Origin: an uncultured bacterium
GTDB lineage: Bacteria; Cyanobacteriota; Vampirovibrionia; Gastranaerophilales; Gastranaerophilaceae
DNA length: 9,229 nucleotides
Direction of reading: 5' to 3'
NCBI GenBank assembly: GCA_947365485.1
Contig: CANAXK010000051.1
Coordinates: forward strand, 1 to 9,229
Shown here: in pieces, positions 1 to 6,448 of the stretch
Numbering within the stretch: the stretch's first letter is position 1
Layout: each line of letters starts with the position of its first letter
Notes under the pieces: model-generated
The model's database searches: none
What the model saw: only the letters and a program-made list of their open reading frames with translations
Told to the model about the DNA's origin: nothing
Translations under genes and position numbers: made by a program

Positions 1-40
1 TTCCGGTTTTTCTTTTTATTATGATGAAATGAGGTTTTTT

Positions 41-352
41 ATGCCAAAAGTAAAAGAGCGTGACGCAAAAGCGCTCAGAGAAAGCGTTAACAAGAAGCAT
101 ATCGAGTTTTATGACAAGACTCTAAGTGTTCTGGAATTTATTCTCAACGAGTTTGCTCATGATATAAAATACGCCGAGTTTGAATACCTGGAAATGCCGA
201 AGAACTCAATTGCAACTATAGATTTTCTAATATCAGCAATCGGGAAAGTCCAAAAGGGCCAGCGTTTAGCCCTTGGACTGGATGACGAGAAGTTTGAAAA
301 CACAGAACCTGAAATCAACATCATCGAGGGCTTATCAAAGGGGAAAATATGA
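41..352 (+). CDS. Small phage protein of unknown function (possible packaging-related)
   Basis: I do not recognise this protein of about 103 residues. It is soluble, charged and mostly helical in appearance, with a Lys/Arg/Asp/Glu-rich N-terminus and a distinctive stretch K-V-Q-K-G-Q-R-L-A-L-G-L-D near residue 70. I chose ATG 41 because GAGG lies 6 nt upstream. ATG 29 is in frame but has no Shine-Dalgarno, and the frame stays open to the window edge, so an earlier start cannot be excluded. Its stop overlaps the next gene's start as ATGA, so the two are translationally coupled. Lying upstream of a portal gene, it could be a small-terminase-like or other packaging protein, but that rests on position only. 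Confidence 0.75.
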   Translation: MPKVKERDAKALRESVNKKHIEFYDKTLSVLEFILNEFAHDIKYAEFEYLEMPKNSIATIDFLISAIGKVQKGQRLALGLDDEKFENTEPEINIIEGLSKGKI

Positions 353-756
353 TAGAGGCGCTTATACCTAAAAATCCGCGTTTTCGTCTGTTTGAGAGGC
401 AGTGTCGGAAGCTTTACGAGGAGAATCAAGCAAAAATCCACGACCCGAACACTTTTGATTTTATTTGTCACAATACTTTTTTCTACATGTTTGTCTCTGA
501 TAACGGGCTAATAGGTGCGATTTATTATTTTATAGACGAGGACGGGAAGTTGTTTTTAAACGGGTTTGCAAACCGGAAGATGCATTCTCTGAATCTTGAG
601 TGTCTGAGAATGTCTCTGGATTGGTTCAAATGTGATATTTATGCCGAAGCGCAGAACAAGGCATCAGCGTTATGTCTAAGGAAATGCGGGTTTGAGAAGG
701 TTGATGAGCAGGTTTACAGGTTTATAAAAGAAAGGAAAAATAATGGGGCAAATTGA
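349..756 (+). CDS. GNAT-like acetyltransferase of phage type
   Basis: A 135-residue protein with the outline of a compact GNAT (GCN5-related N-acetyltransferase) domain. The best evidence is the C-terminal part: a beta strand D-I-Y-A-E-A followed by N-K-A-S-A-L-C-L-R-K-C-G-F, the usual N-x-x-A-x-x-L-x-x-x-x-G-F pattern of the last GNAT helix and turn. A central F-Y-M-F-V-S-D-N-G-L-I-G-A-I segment fits the beta strands before the acetyl-CoA loop, although a clear Q/R-x-x-G-x-G/A loop is not visible. Small GNAT-like genes occur near packaging and portal genes in several podophage-like genomes, and their substrate is generally unknown. RBS AAAGGGG precedes ATG 349. The 3' end overlaps the next start (ATG 743) by 14 nt. 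It could be an inactive structural derivative of the fold. Confidence 0.7.
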   Translation: MIEALIPKNPRFRLFERQCRKLYEENQAKIHDPNTFDFICHNTFFYMFVSDNGLIGAIYYFIDEDGKLFLNGFANRKMHSLNLECLRMSLDWFKCDIYAEAQNKASALCLRKCGFEKVDEQVYRFIKERKNNGAN

Positions 757-850
757 AGATTACATTAATATTTTGGGGATAAGAATTCTTCATCAGCGGG
801 AGCATCAAGCAGTTCCGGTGGTAGTGAGTGTGCCGGAACATACCCGGTAA
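743..850 (+). CDS. Short zero-frame start ORF of the first toxin gene (35 aa)
   Basis: This ORF has the best translation start in the region: AAAGGA at 731-736, a 6-nt spacer and ATG 743, overlapping the end of the GNAT gene. It terminates at TAA 848-850 after 35 residues. After the first dozen codons its zero frame reads as unremarkable sequence. The -1 frame from position 769 is open straight into the toxin gene and encodes a sensible Ser/Gly-rich linker followed by V-S-G-Y-T-R-A-D-G-T-E-V. The most economical reading is that 743 is the true start of the toxin gene. The reading frame would then be recovered by a -1 shift at 772-778, or the gene has been broken by loss of one base (for example a fifth T in the TTTT run). 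A genuine leader peptide coupling to a restart at 892 is the alternative. Confidence 0.5.
   Translation: MGQIEDYINILGIRILHQREHQAVPVVVSVPEHTR
772..778 (+). promoter_or_regulatory. Candidate -1 frameshift slippery heptamer T TTG GGG
   Basis: The heptamer fits the X XXY YYZ form (X = T, Y = G, Z = G) and sits in phase with the frame that starts at ATG 743. A tandem -1 slip puts the ribosome on GAT 778, in the frame that runs open to 2010, and would give a protein of 422 residues. The shift direction and phase are exactly what is needed. It is not one of the most efficient A-rich heptamers. A 7-bp inverted repeat (812-818 with 833-839) lies 33 nt downstream, farther than the usual stimulator distance. 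A single-base deletion or sequencing error is the alternative. Confidence 0.4.
812..839 (+). repeat. Inverted repeat GTTCCGG/CCGGAAC, possible RNA hairpin
   Basis: Positions 812-818 and 833-839 are perfect 7-bp complements separated by 14 nt. The hairpin lies inside the overlap between the short zero-frame ORF and the toxin frame, downstream of the slippery heptamer. It could pause ribosomes or mask the restart region. There is no U-tract, so it is not a terminator. Confidence 0.4.
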
Positions 851-879
851 GCGGGTATACGAGGGCTGACGGTACTGAG

Positions 880-2010
880 GTGAGTGATTACATGCGAACT
901 TGCGGTGCAGCCCATGCTGGAAGTTCTGAATCAGAAAAGGAATCTTCTGAAGATACTAAAGAAAAAGAACTAGAAACAGAACAGGAAGATAATGATTGGG
1001 ATTATGTTGACCCGGATGAGTTTGATGAATATCTTGATAAACAAATGTTAGAAGACTATAAAAGATATAGGGAACAAAAAAATAAAGTACTTACAGGCCA
1101 TGTTTCAGAAACAGAGATTGTTCCTTCTGATGAATCAAAAGAAAACTCTGAACAAGCTAAAAGAACTGTTTCAGGCTCTGGCAAAAGTTCAATAAAACTT
1201 GAGGGACAGGCTAAAACATCAAGAATCGAGCAGATGGTGAAAAGGTTTTTAAGAAAACATTCGAAAACGTATAGAGATTATGATAGACTAACTGTGGAAG
1301 AAGTTGGTCAAAAAGCTTTAACAAAATATGCGTCTGGTGAAGATAAAAGACCGTTACAAGATTACTATAAAATTTCATTAGATTTATCGGATAATCCAGA
1401 GGAAGTTGTTAGCAATGAAAGAAATAAAATTTATAAAGCTGATAATCTGCCTAGAAATATTGATAAAAAAGTTGTTTTAGACAAAATAGCTCAAAGTTTG
1501 AAATTAGATTTGAGTAATTCAAAGGATTTAGCAATTGCTAAAAATACAGTTGTTGTAGCGCCAACTCCGGAATCAATGTTAGTGAAGGTTATAAAACGCT
1601 CAAAGAAAATTAATGATTTTATTAAAAATAATTATGAAAATATTAAAAAAGGTGCATTTGAGGGAAAAACCGTTAGTATTGAATTTGAGAGGCCTCATAG
1701 TGCTATTAATACTACAATAACTAAAAAAGGATGGGATACTATTACATTGTATGGGGTTTTGCACCGTGCTGATATTTCTAATGTGAAAAAAAATCCAGAT
1801 GGAAGTATTTCTCTTGTTATTAGTGATTTTTTTGATTTTGAATATTGGCAACATTTTTTGTATGATTCATTTGTAAAAAAATATACAAAAATTGTTAATA
1901 ATAATGCTTATGAACAGCAAAAAGCTGGGAAATTAACACCATACCTATTGTATATTGAAATTAATATATCTAAAGATGAGTTAGATAAAATGTTTGCTCA
2001 AGAACTCTAA
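880..2010 (+). CDS. Phage-borne colicin M-like toxin, copy 1 (C-terminal lipid II phosphatase-like domain)
   Basis: Shown from GTG 880 (376 residues), but the true product probably starts at 743. In-frame coding upstream gives V-S-G-Y-T-R-A-D-G-T-E-V, and GTG 880 is simply the Val of that motif. ATG 892 with GAGGTGA at 877-883 is another possible start. Residues 15-100 are acidic and Ser/Glu-rich, a disordered linker. Residues about 195-376 are homologous to the end of the gene at 4460: shared N-Y-E-x-I-K-x-G, I-x-F-E-x-P, L-Y-G, N-x-D-G-S and Q-Q-x-A-G-K-L. They carry D316-F-F318-D319-(5)-H325, the colicin M DxYDx5H signature with Tyr replaced by Phe. Colicin M cleaves lipid II on the periplasmic side of the membrane. 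The Phe may weaken or alter activity. The 3' end overlaps the convergent immunity candidate by 30 nt. Low GC from about 940 onward contrasts with the structural genes. Toxin identity is inferred from the motif and block similarity. Confidence 0.65.
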   Translation: MSDYMRTCGAAHAGSSESEKESSEDTKEKELETEQEDNDWDYVDPDEFDEYLDKQMLEDYKRYREQKNKVLTGHVSETEIVPSDESKENSEQAKRTVSGSGKSSIKLEGQAKTSRIEQMVKRFLRKHSKTYRDYDRLTVEEVGQKALTKYASGEDKRPLQDYYKISLDLSDNPEEVVSNERNKIYKADNLPRNIDKKVVLDKIAQSLKLDLSNSKDLAIAKNTVVVAPTPESMLVKVIKRSKKINDFIKNNYENIKKGAFEGKTVSIEFERPHSAINTTITKKGWDTITLYGVLHRADISNVKKNPDGSISLVISDFFDFEYWQHFLYDSFVKKYTKIVNNNAYEQQKAGKLTPYLLYIEINISKDELDKMFAQEL

Positions 2011-2463
2011 TAATATAAGAAGAATTAAGAAAGGAGCCACAAAGAGAGCCATTATAGGCCCTTCTAATATATCATCTGACAAACCTAGTGACAACCAGCA
2101 TAGTAAGTTATAAGTTAAACTCCATAAAAATAATGTGTTATATACTTTATTTTGTAATAAAAATTTTGATTGAACGTAAATTTTTTGTTTATTTAATGCT
2201 TGTCTGATAAGAATAATGATTTCTATAATAATGCCAAGTATAAAAGAATAATGGGCAATGCCAATCGCAATGAATGATATAAGCATTATAAATAAAATAC
2301 CATATGAATCAGAATCGTTGGGATAAAAATCAGATAAATGACAAATCAGATAAAGATTGCATATTAACAAATATAAAATATTGGGAATGACGAATACATG
2401 AACAGCATGGTACCGTTTTAAAATCATTAGCCAATTATAAAATTTTTTTATGCAATTAATCAT
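1981..2463 (-). CDS. Polytopic membrane protein, candidate immunity protein 1
   Basis: A 160-residue, very hydrophobic protein with about four membrane segments (near residues 22-42, 55-87, 108-128 and 135-157) and no signal peptide. F-L-L-Q-N-K-V-Y-N at residues 101-109 is shared, with variation, by the other two minus-strand proteins. The frame extends five codons upstream to 2478, but those codons lie in the promoter -10 element. I start at ATG 2463 because the predicted transcription start falls on its first base and the alignment with the second copy begins here. It converges on and slightly overlaps the toxin-like gene. M-type bacteriocins of Pseudomonas have four-span membrane immunity proteins, and the E. 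coli colicin M immunity gene is also convergent with its toxin. The role is inferred from context. A holin is unlikely because the gene opposes the late operon. Confidence 0.7.
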   Translation of the reverse strand: MINCIKKFYNWLMILKRYHAVHVFVIPNILYLLICNLYLICHLSDFYPNDSDSYGILFIMLISFIAIGIAHYSFILGIIIEIIILIRQALNKQKIYVQSKFLLQNKVYNTLFLWSLTYNLLCWLSLGLSDDILEGPIMALFVAPFLILLILLEFLSKHFI

Positions 2464-2480
2464 TGTGCAATTATACAATG
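2461..2480. repeat. Inverted repeat CATTGT-8-ACAATG over immunity-1 start and -10
   Basis: CATTGT (2461-2466) and ACAATG (2475-2480) are perfect complements. They flank the interval between the -10 hexamer and the start codon of the minus-strand membrane gene. A dyad in this position could bind a repressor or form a small hairpin at the very 5' end of a leaderless message. It is absent from the second copy, so it may be incidental. Confidence 0.3.
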
Positions 2481-2498
2481 TATTTTCTTAAATATCAA
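2470..2498 (-). promoter_or_regulatory. Sigma70-type promoter of immunity candidate 1 (leaderless)
   Basis: On the minus strand, TTGATA (2493-2498), a 17-bp spacer and a perfect TATAAT (2470-2475). With the usual 6 nt from the -10 to +1, transcription starts at 2463, the A of the ATG. No Shine-Dalgarno can precede the gene. The second copy has the same geometry. Confidence 0.75.
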
Positions 2499-2542
2499 TA
2501 GGGTAAATGGCGGAGTTAATATAAAAAATGTTTACAAGAATA

Positions 2543-2555
2543 GGAGCTATGCTCC
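2543..2555 (+). promoter_or_regulatory. Small hairpin (GGAGC/GCTCC) next to the portal RBS
   Basis: A 5-bp GC-rich stem with a 3-nt loop ends two bases before the portal Shine-Dalgarno AAAGGA (2558-2563). No U-tract follows, so it is not a terminator. It may keep the ribosome site free or stabilise the 5' end of the portal message. Confidence 0.3.
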
Positions 2556-2568
2556 GGAAAGGATTTTT

Positions 2569-4470
2569 ATGTCTTTTGAATACATTATTGAAAAAGATAA
2601 TTCAACACAAAAACTTAATACGGAAATGAAAGACGGATTGGTAAAAAAGATTTCATCAACATTTGCGGAGCTTAATTCAGAGCGCTCGTCCAATCTGGAA
2701 AAAGCTTCTAATCTGGCTAACGAAATCTTCTTTAAAAACGATTTCAAGTCAATTTCTGATAAAAACAGCAGATGGAAAGCCAAAATCAAGATGTGCAAAA
2801 CATTTATGTTTTATCAAACCCTGAAAGCGTTTATCTGGAGAAACACTTACGCTAACGTAAACTCCATGTTTGACGTGTCCGGCGAAAATCACGATTCCAA
2901 TAACGCTTCTAACAAACAAAAAGCAATGCTTGTGGATATTCTTGAAAAAATGGGATTCCAGAAAACCTGCGACCAGATTATTGATAACGCCCTGCTTCAC
3001 GGTGAATTGATTTCCTTTACTGCCTGGAAAACAAAATACGAAGAATACAGGCGTCCTGTTGAATTTTTCCAGAACCTGTTTATGCAGGATGTTGAAAAAC
3101 TACCTCGCATTCTTGAAGCTATCTCAAAAGGCAAAAACTACTGGGTAGATAACAAAAAGATTTACGATAATCCATACATTTATCCTGTAAACCCTGCTGA
3201 TTTAGTTTTTGACTCTTCTCAGATGGATAATTGGGATTCTTGCCCGAAAATTTACAGGACTTATAAAACACCTTCTGATATTATTAATAACAAGTATTAC
3301 AAGCTTACAGAAGACGAAGCAGAAGAGATTCAGGCGCTTGCTAATACAAAAAACAGAACAAACTCTTCTAACTCCCTATTTCAGGATGTTGTTAAAGGCT
3401 CGACAGTAGAAGTTCTTGAGCACTGGGGGGATTTGAAGCTTCCGGACGGCACGCTGCTCAAAAACTGGCATGCGGTCGTGGTTGCGCGTAAATATCTTGT
3501 TGCTTTTGAAAAGAATGACAGAATTATTAATCCGTTTGCTTATGGTGCTTTTATTACCGATCCTGAAACAAAACGCGGTATAAGCCCGCTTTATTCGGTG
3601 CTTTCGCTTGCGCATTTCCAGGAAGAGTTGATGAACAGAACCTGCAACCTTCAAGCGCTTAACGAAAATCCACCGCTGCTTGCGCCGGAAGGATTTTTTG
3701 ACGAGGACGAACTTGAGCTTTATCCGGGTAAAATTATTGAATATGGGGACAACCTCTCTCCGACTGCGGCTTTCCAGCAGCTTAGTTTCAACCCGAATGT
3801 TTTCTTGCAGGATATCTCCTTCCTTAACGATTTGATGGCAGAAGTGTCCGGCATATTCCCTAACATGATTGGTGCGGTTGAGACATCTGCTTCAAAGACC
3901 GCAACTGAGATTAATACAAAGACTCAAGGTCAGATGATTAGGCTTGCAATGCTTGTTGACACAATTAACCAAGATTTGATAATTCCGAATGTAGAAAAAG
4001 TTGCAAAGCTTTGCGCTGATTTTAAATCCGGTGTTGAAACAATTTTTGTTAACCATGAGAACAAGCAGGAGGTGATTGAGGTAGACGATGCTGTGCGTCA
4101 GGGGGATTACAAGTATATGTACTCGGATTCTTCAATGACGACCCAGAAATCCGAGCAGGCTGATTTGGTTGTGCAGGCTGTAGAGCGTTTTGCCTCTGTA
4201 ATACCTTTGAACATGCAGGAAATCTTTGTCTGGTACTTTGAGCAAAAGGGAGTAGATAATCCTGAAAGATTCTTAGAGGTGGGAAATGGCCTAGAAGGCG
4301 TTCCTTCTGCTCAAAATGGGGCAGCTGGATTGGACATGCCTCTGGTTCAGAGTCTGATGGAAGATATTCTTAATCTTTCAAAGCCGGAAGAGAGTGCTCC
4401 AAAAGAGCCTACAATTTTTGATGTACTAACTTCATTAAAAGAAAGAAGGGGAAAGAAAAATGAGATTTAG
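2569..4470 (+). CDS. Portal protein (P22-like, podophage type)
   Basis: A 633-residue portal, the dodecameric ring at the capsid vertex through which DNA is packaged and ejected and to which the tail attaches. The length fits P22-type portals. Visible features are an N-terminal helical region (residues about 1-100) and the segment F-I-W-R-N-T-Y-A-N-V-N. A central beta-rich wing contains V-E-V-L-E-H-W-G-D near residue 280. The long stem/crown helix begins near residue 440 with S-K-T-A-T-E-I and continues Q-G-Q-M-I-R-L-A-M-L-V-D-T-I-N-Q-D-L-I-I-P, the pattern typical of this family. The C-terminus is a charged helical tail. RBS AAAGGA lies 5 nt before ATG. The last 11 nt overlap the next gene. 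No large terminase gene is in the window; it is presumably upstream. Confidence 0.88.
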   Translation: MSFEYIIEKDNSTQKLNTEMKDGLVKKISSTFAELNSERSSNLEKASNLANEIFFKNDFKSISDKNSRWKAKIKMCKTFMFYQTLKAFIWRNTYANVNSMFDVSGENHDSNNASNKQKAMLVDILEKMGFQKTCDQIIDNALLHGELISFTAWKTKYEEYRRPVEFFQNLFMQDVEKLPRILEAISKGKNYWVDNKKIYDNPYIYPVNPADLVFDSSQMDNWDSCPKIYRTYKTPSDIINNKYYKLTEDEAEEIQALANTKNRTNSSNSLFQDVVKGSTVEVLEHWGDLKLPDGTLLKNWHAVVVARKYLVAFEKNDRIINPFAYGAFITDPETKRGISPLYSVLSLAHFQEELMNRTCNLQALNENPPLLAPEGFFDEDELELYPGKIIEYGDNLSPTAAFQQLSFNPNVFLQDISFLNDLMAEVSGIFPNMIGAVETSASKTATEINTKTQGQMIRLAMLVDTINQDLIIPNVEKVAKLCADFKSGVETIFVNHENKQEVIEVDDAVRQGDYKYMYSDSSMTTQKSEQADLVVQAVERFASVIPLNMQEIFVWYFEQKGVDNPERFLEVGNGLEGVPSAQNGAAGLDMPLVQSLMEDILNLSKPEESAPKEPTIFDVLTSLKERRGKKNEI

Positions 4471-5929
4471 AAATTATATTAACACTAATAACCGCAAAAA
4501 CAGAATATTTTCAGAGGATGATATCTGGAACATGAAGCTTTCAAGTCTTTTTGATAACGAGGCAGATATTATGGCGCAGAATAAATCTATAGGGATTCCA
4601 ACTATGCAGGAGCTTGAGCAGTCTCCGTACACTAGAAAGGTGGAAGACGATATTATATATGGTGATAATGCTGATGCTGTAGCCACATGGGAGGCTTTGT
4701 TGGAGGAAATAGCAGAAAGGATTCAAGCCCCTCCGGATATTAGTTACTTTGATATTATGAAAAAGAAAAAAAAACGTCGCCGTGATGAGGAGGAAGACGA
4801 TGAGCAGAATGAAGAAGGTAATAACAATCCTATGCCGGAGCAGACGAGTGAGCCTGCTGAAAGCACTACAGAGTCTGAATCTGGCGAAGAAGCTTCTGAA
4901 GAGTCTCAAGAAACTTCGGCTGAAGAGGACGCATCAGAAGAGTCTTCTCCGGTAGTATTGGAGGGTAAAGTTGAGGAAAATGTTGATTTAGGAAAAGATA
5001 TTCCTCCTGCTGTTCAGAATCCGGAGTCTGTTGATAAGTATGAAAATCTTTTTCCGTTGGTGTACGGAAAATATGACTTACAGGATGGGATTAATAAAAC
5101 TGTAGATGCTAAACCAACTTTGAAGCAAAAACTCGATAGTTTGGCTGAAAAGTATGAAGGTTTGGATACCCATACCGCTTTACAGAAAGCTATTAGTAAG
5201 GCTCCAATTCTTTGGAGTGAGTGGGAATATTATAGCATTGCCTCTAAATTGGCTGATAATGAAGAACAAAATCCAGCAGTGCTTGAGCAAAATGATTTTG
5301 ATAAATTAGACAATATAAAGGATGAAGCATTGAAGCAGATATATTATGAAAAAGCTGCTCAAATGTATGGGCTTGATCCTAAAGCAAAAGATACCTATGA
5401 AAAATTAAAAGATGTTGATATTGTAACTCCAAAAGAAACTTCAAGATTGAATAAACAAATTAAGGATTCTGAAATTATGCAAAGATGGGTTGCAGAAAAT
5501 TATGAGAAAATAAAAAATGGTAGTCTTGAAAAAAGTTCGATAACTTTTGAACATCCTTCAAAAGAACTTTTGGAGGACGAAGATAAACGTGCTTTATATG
5601 GAACAATAAAAAGAACTGATTTAAGTAATCCAAAAATCAATAGAGATGGTTCTTTTTCTGTTCTATTGAACGACGGTTATGATTTTTCTATAATGGATCA
5701 TAAAAAAAATGAGTCGGTTAAAACAAATGATTGGCGGACAGACTTAGAAAATAAAGCTTCAAATGGAAAGAAAGCCTTAGTATATAATCAGATTGTAGAT
5801 GGGAACAATAGAGCTCATAAACAACAAGAGGCTGGGAAACTAAAAAGATATGTATTATCGACACCAATAAATTATACGCAAGAAGAGCTAGAGGAGATTT
5901 TTAGAAAATATAAAAAGAATAAACTCTAG
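4460..5929 (+). CDS. Phage-borne colicin M-like toxin, copy 2 (intact DxYDx5H domain)
   Basis: 489 residues, coupled to the portal by an 11-nt overlap and preceded by AAGGGG. Residues 1-95 look like a small structural adaptor (N-K-S-I-G-I-P-T-M-Q-E-L near 41-52). Next come a Lys/Arg run (101-108) and a long Glu/Ser linker (109-175). A helical middle leads into a C-terminal domain (about 290-489) homologous to the first toxin gene. D405-G-Y407-D408-(5)-H414 is an exact match to the colicin M active-site signature. It lies after I-K-N-G, I-T-F-E-H and L-Y-G-T-I, and before Q-Q-E-A-G-K-L-K-R-Y-V-L, all with counterparts in order in colicin M as I remember it. The Arg following His in colicin M is Lys here. 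The slot after the portal is where MuF proteins, known carriers of phage polymorphic toxins, often sit, but I see no MuF domain. Lipid II cleavage and virion location are inferred. Confidence 0.72.
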   Translation: MRFRNYINTNNRKNRIFSEDDIWNMKLSSLFDNEADIMAQNKSIGIPTMQELEQSPYTRKVEDDIIYGDNADAVATWEALLEEIAERIQAPPDISYFDIMKKKKKRRRDEEEDDEQNEEGNNNPMPEQTSEPAESTTESESGEEASEESQETSAEEDASEESSPVVLEGKVEENVDLGKDIPPAVQNPESVDKYENLFPLVYGKYDLQDGINKTVDAKPTLKQKLDSLAEKYEGLDTHTALQKAISKAPILWSEWEYYSIASKLADNEEQNPAVLEQNDFDKLDNIKDEALKQIYYEKAAQMYGLDPKAKDTYEKLKDVDIVTPKETSRLNKQIKDSEIMQRWVAENYEKIKNGSLEKSSITFEHPSKELLEDEDKRALYGTIKRTDLSNPKINRDGSFSVLLNDGYDFSIMDHKKNESVKTNDWRTDLENKASNGKKALVYNQIVDGNNRAHKQQEAGKLKRYVLSTPINYTQEELEEIFRKYKKNKL

Positions 5930-5943
5930 ATTTGATTATCTAG
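5926..5943. repeat. Short inverted repeat spanning the two convergent stop codons
   Basis: CTAGAT (5926-5931) and ATCTAG (5938-5943), with a 6-nt loop. It covers the TAG of the toxin gene and the TAG of the convergent membrane gene. At 6 bp and AT-rich it would be a weak bidirectional terminator at best, and no strong U-tract follows on either strand. Confidence 0.25.
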
Positions 5944-6386
5944 TGCCTATAAAATAATCTATTAAGAGCTAATAGTATAAATACTATAGAAAATATATAG
6001 AATGCGTTATACCATTTGTTATGCAATAAAAAATTGCTGGTAACAGTTATTTTTCTCTTGAAAATAAATTTTATTATCATTGCTATTAAAGTCAATGGGA
6101 AAGAGTATAAAATCAATAATATTGTCGGTAGACCTAATATATAAATGATTGTTATATAGCTTCCACCTATTTCAAAATAAGGTGGTCCATAAGAGAGTTC
6201 CAAAAGAATTGCGAATATAAATATTGGAGAACACAAGATGAACATTATGTGGAAGAAATAACATTTTTTTGTCCATTGAAGAATTTTCCATATTATTGTA
6301 AACGGGAAAATTAAAATTCTAAACCAGCATTTGTTTGCTATTTTATGATAATTTAGTTCTATTATTTCAACGTATTTTCTTAACAT
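5940..6386 (-). CDS. Polytopic membrane protein, candidate immunity protein 2
   Basis: 148 residues, strongly hydrophobic, with three to four membrane segments (about 44-63, 76-108, possibly two spans, and 126-145) after an amphipathic N-terminal region containing F-P-F. F-L-L-H-N-K-W-Y-N at residues 119-127 aligns with F-L-L-Q-N-K-V-Y-N of the first copy. Both place this motif just before the last membrane segment. It lies 10 bp from the convergent end of the second toxin gene. ATG 6386 is the predicted first base of its own transcript. The second toxin and its candidate immunity gene thus repeat the layout of the first pair. Sequence divergence between the two membrane proteins would fit specificity for their own toxins. 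Function is inferred from context and from polytopic immunity proteins of M-type bacteriocins. Confidence 0.72.
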   Translation of the reverse strand: MLRKYVEIIELNYHKIANKCWFRILIFPFTIIWKILQWTKKCYFFHIMFILCSPIFIFAILLELSYGPPYFEIGGSYITIIYILGLPTILLILYSFPLTLIAMIIKFIFKRKITVTSNFLLHNKWYNAFYIFSIVFILLALNRLFYRH

Positions 6387-6392
6387 AAATTA

Positions 6393-6421
6393 ATTCTATA
6401 AGTTTAATCCATATCTGTCAA
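6393..6421 (-). promoter_or_regulatory. Sigma70-type promoter of immunity candidate 2 (leaderless)
   Basis: On the minus strand, a perfect TTGACA (6416-6421), a 17-bp spacer and TAGAAT (6393-6398). The expected +1 is 6386, the A of the ATG, as in the first copy. Immediately upstream of the -35 is CTTACCCGA, resembling the sequence at the same position in the other two copies. Confidence 0.78.
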
Positions 6422-6448
6422 TCGGGTAAGTATCCTATTTAATAATTA

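Noticed and set aside
1..32. End of an upstream gene overlapping ATG 29 as ATGA
   Set aside because: All three + frames are open or end within 32 bases; a few codons give no way to tell a real 3' end from chance.
2497..2525. + strand promoter before the portal gene (TATAAA at 2520-2525)
   Set aside because: No -35-like hexamer at the right distance; the AT-rich background makes such hexamers frequent.
4755..4935. Lys/Arg run and Glu/Ser-rich stretch as a nuclear-type signal or a repeat array
   Set aside because: Low-complexity linker; codons are irregular with no DNA-level tandem repeat, and charged linkers are common in polymorphic toxins.
4460..5929. MuF-type minor head protein after the portal
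   Set aside because: The position fits, but I see no recognisable MuF domain in residues 1-290; only the toxin-at-C-terminus logic is shared.
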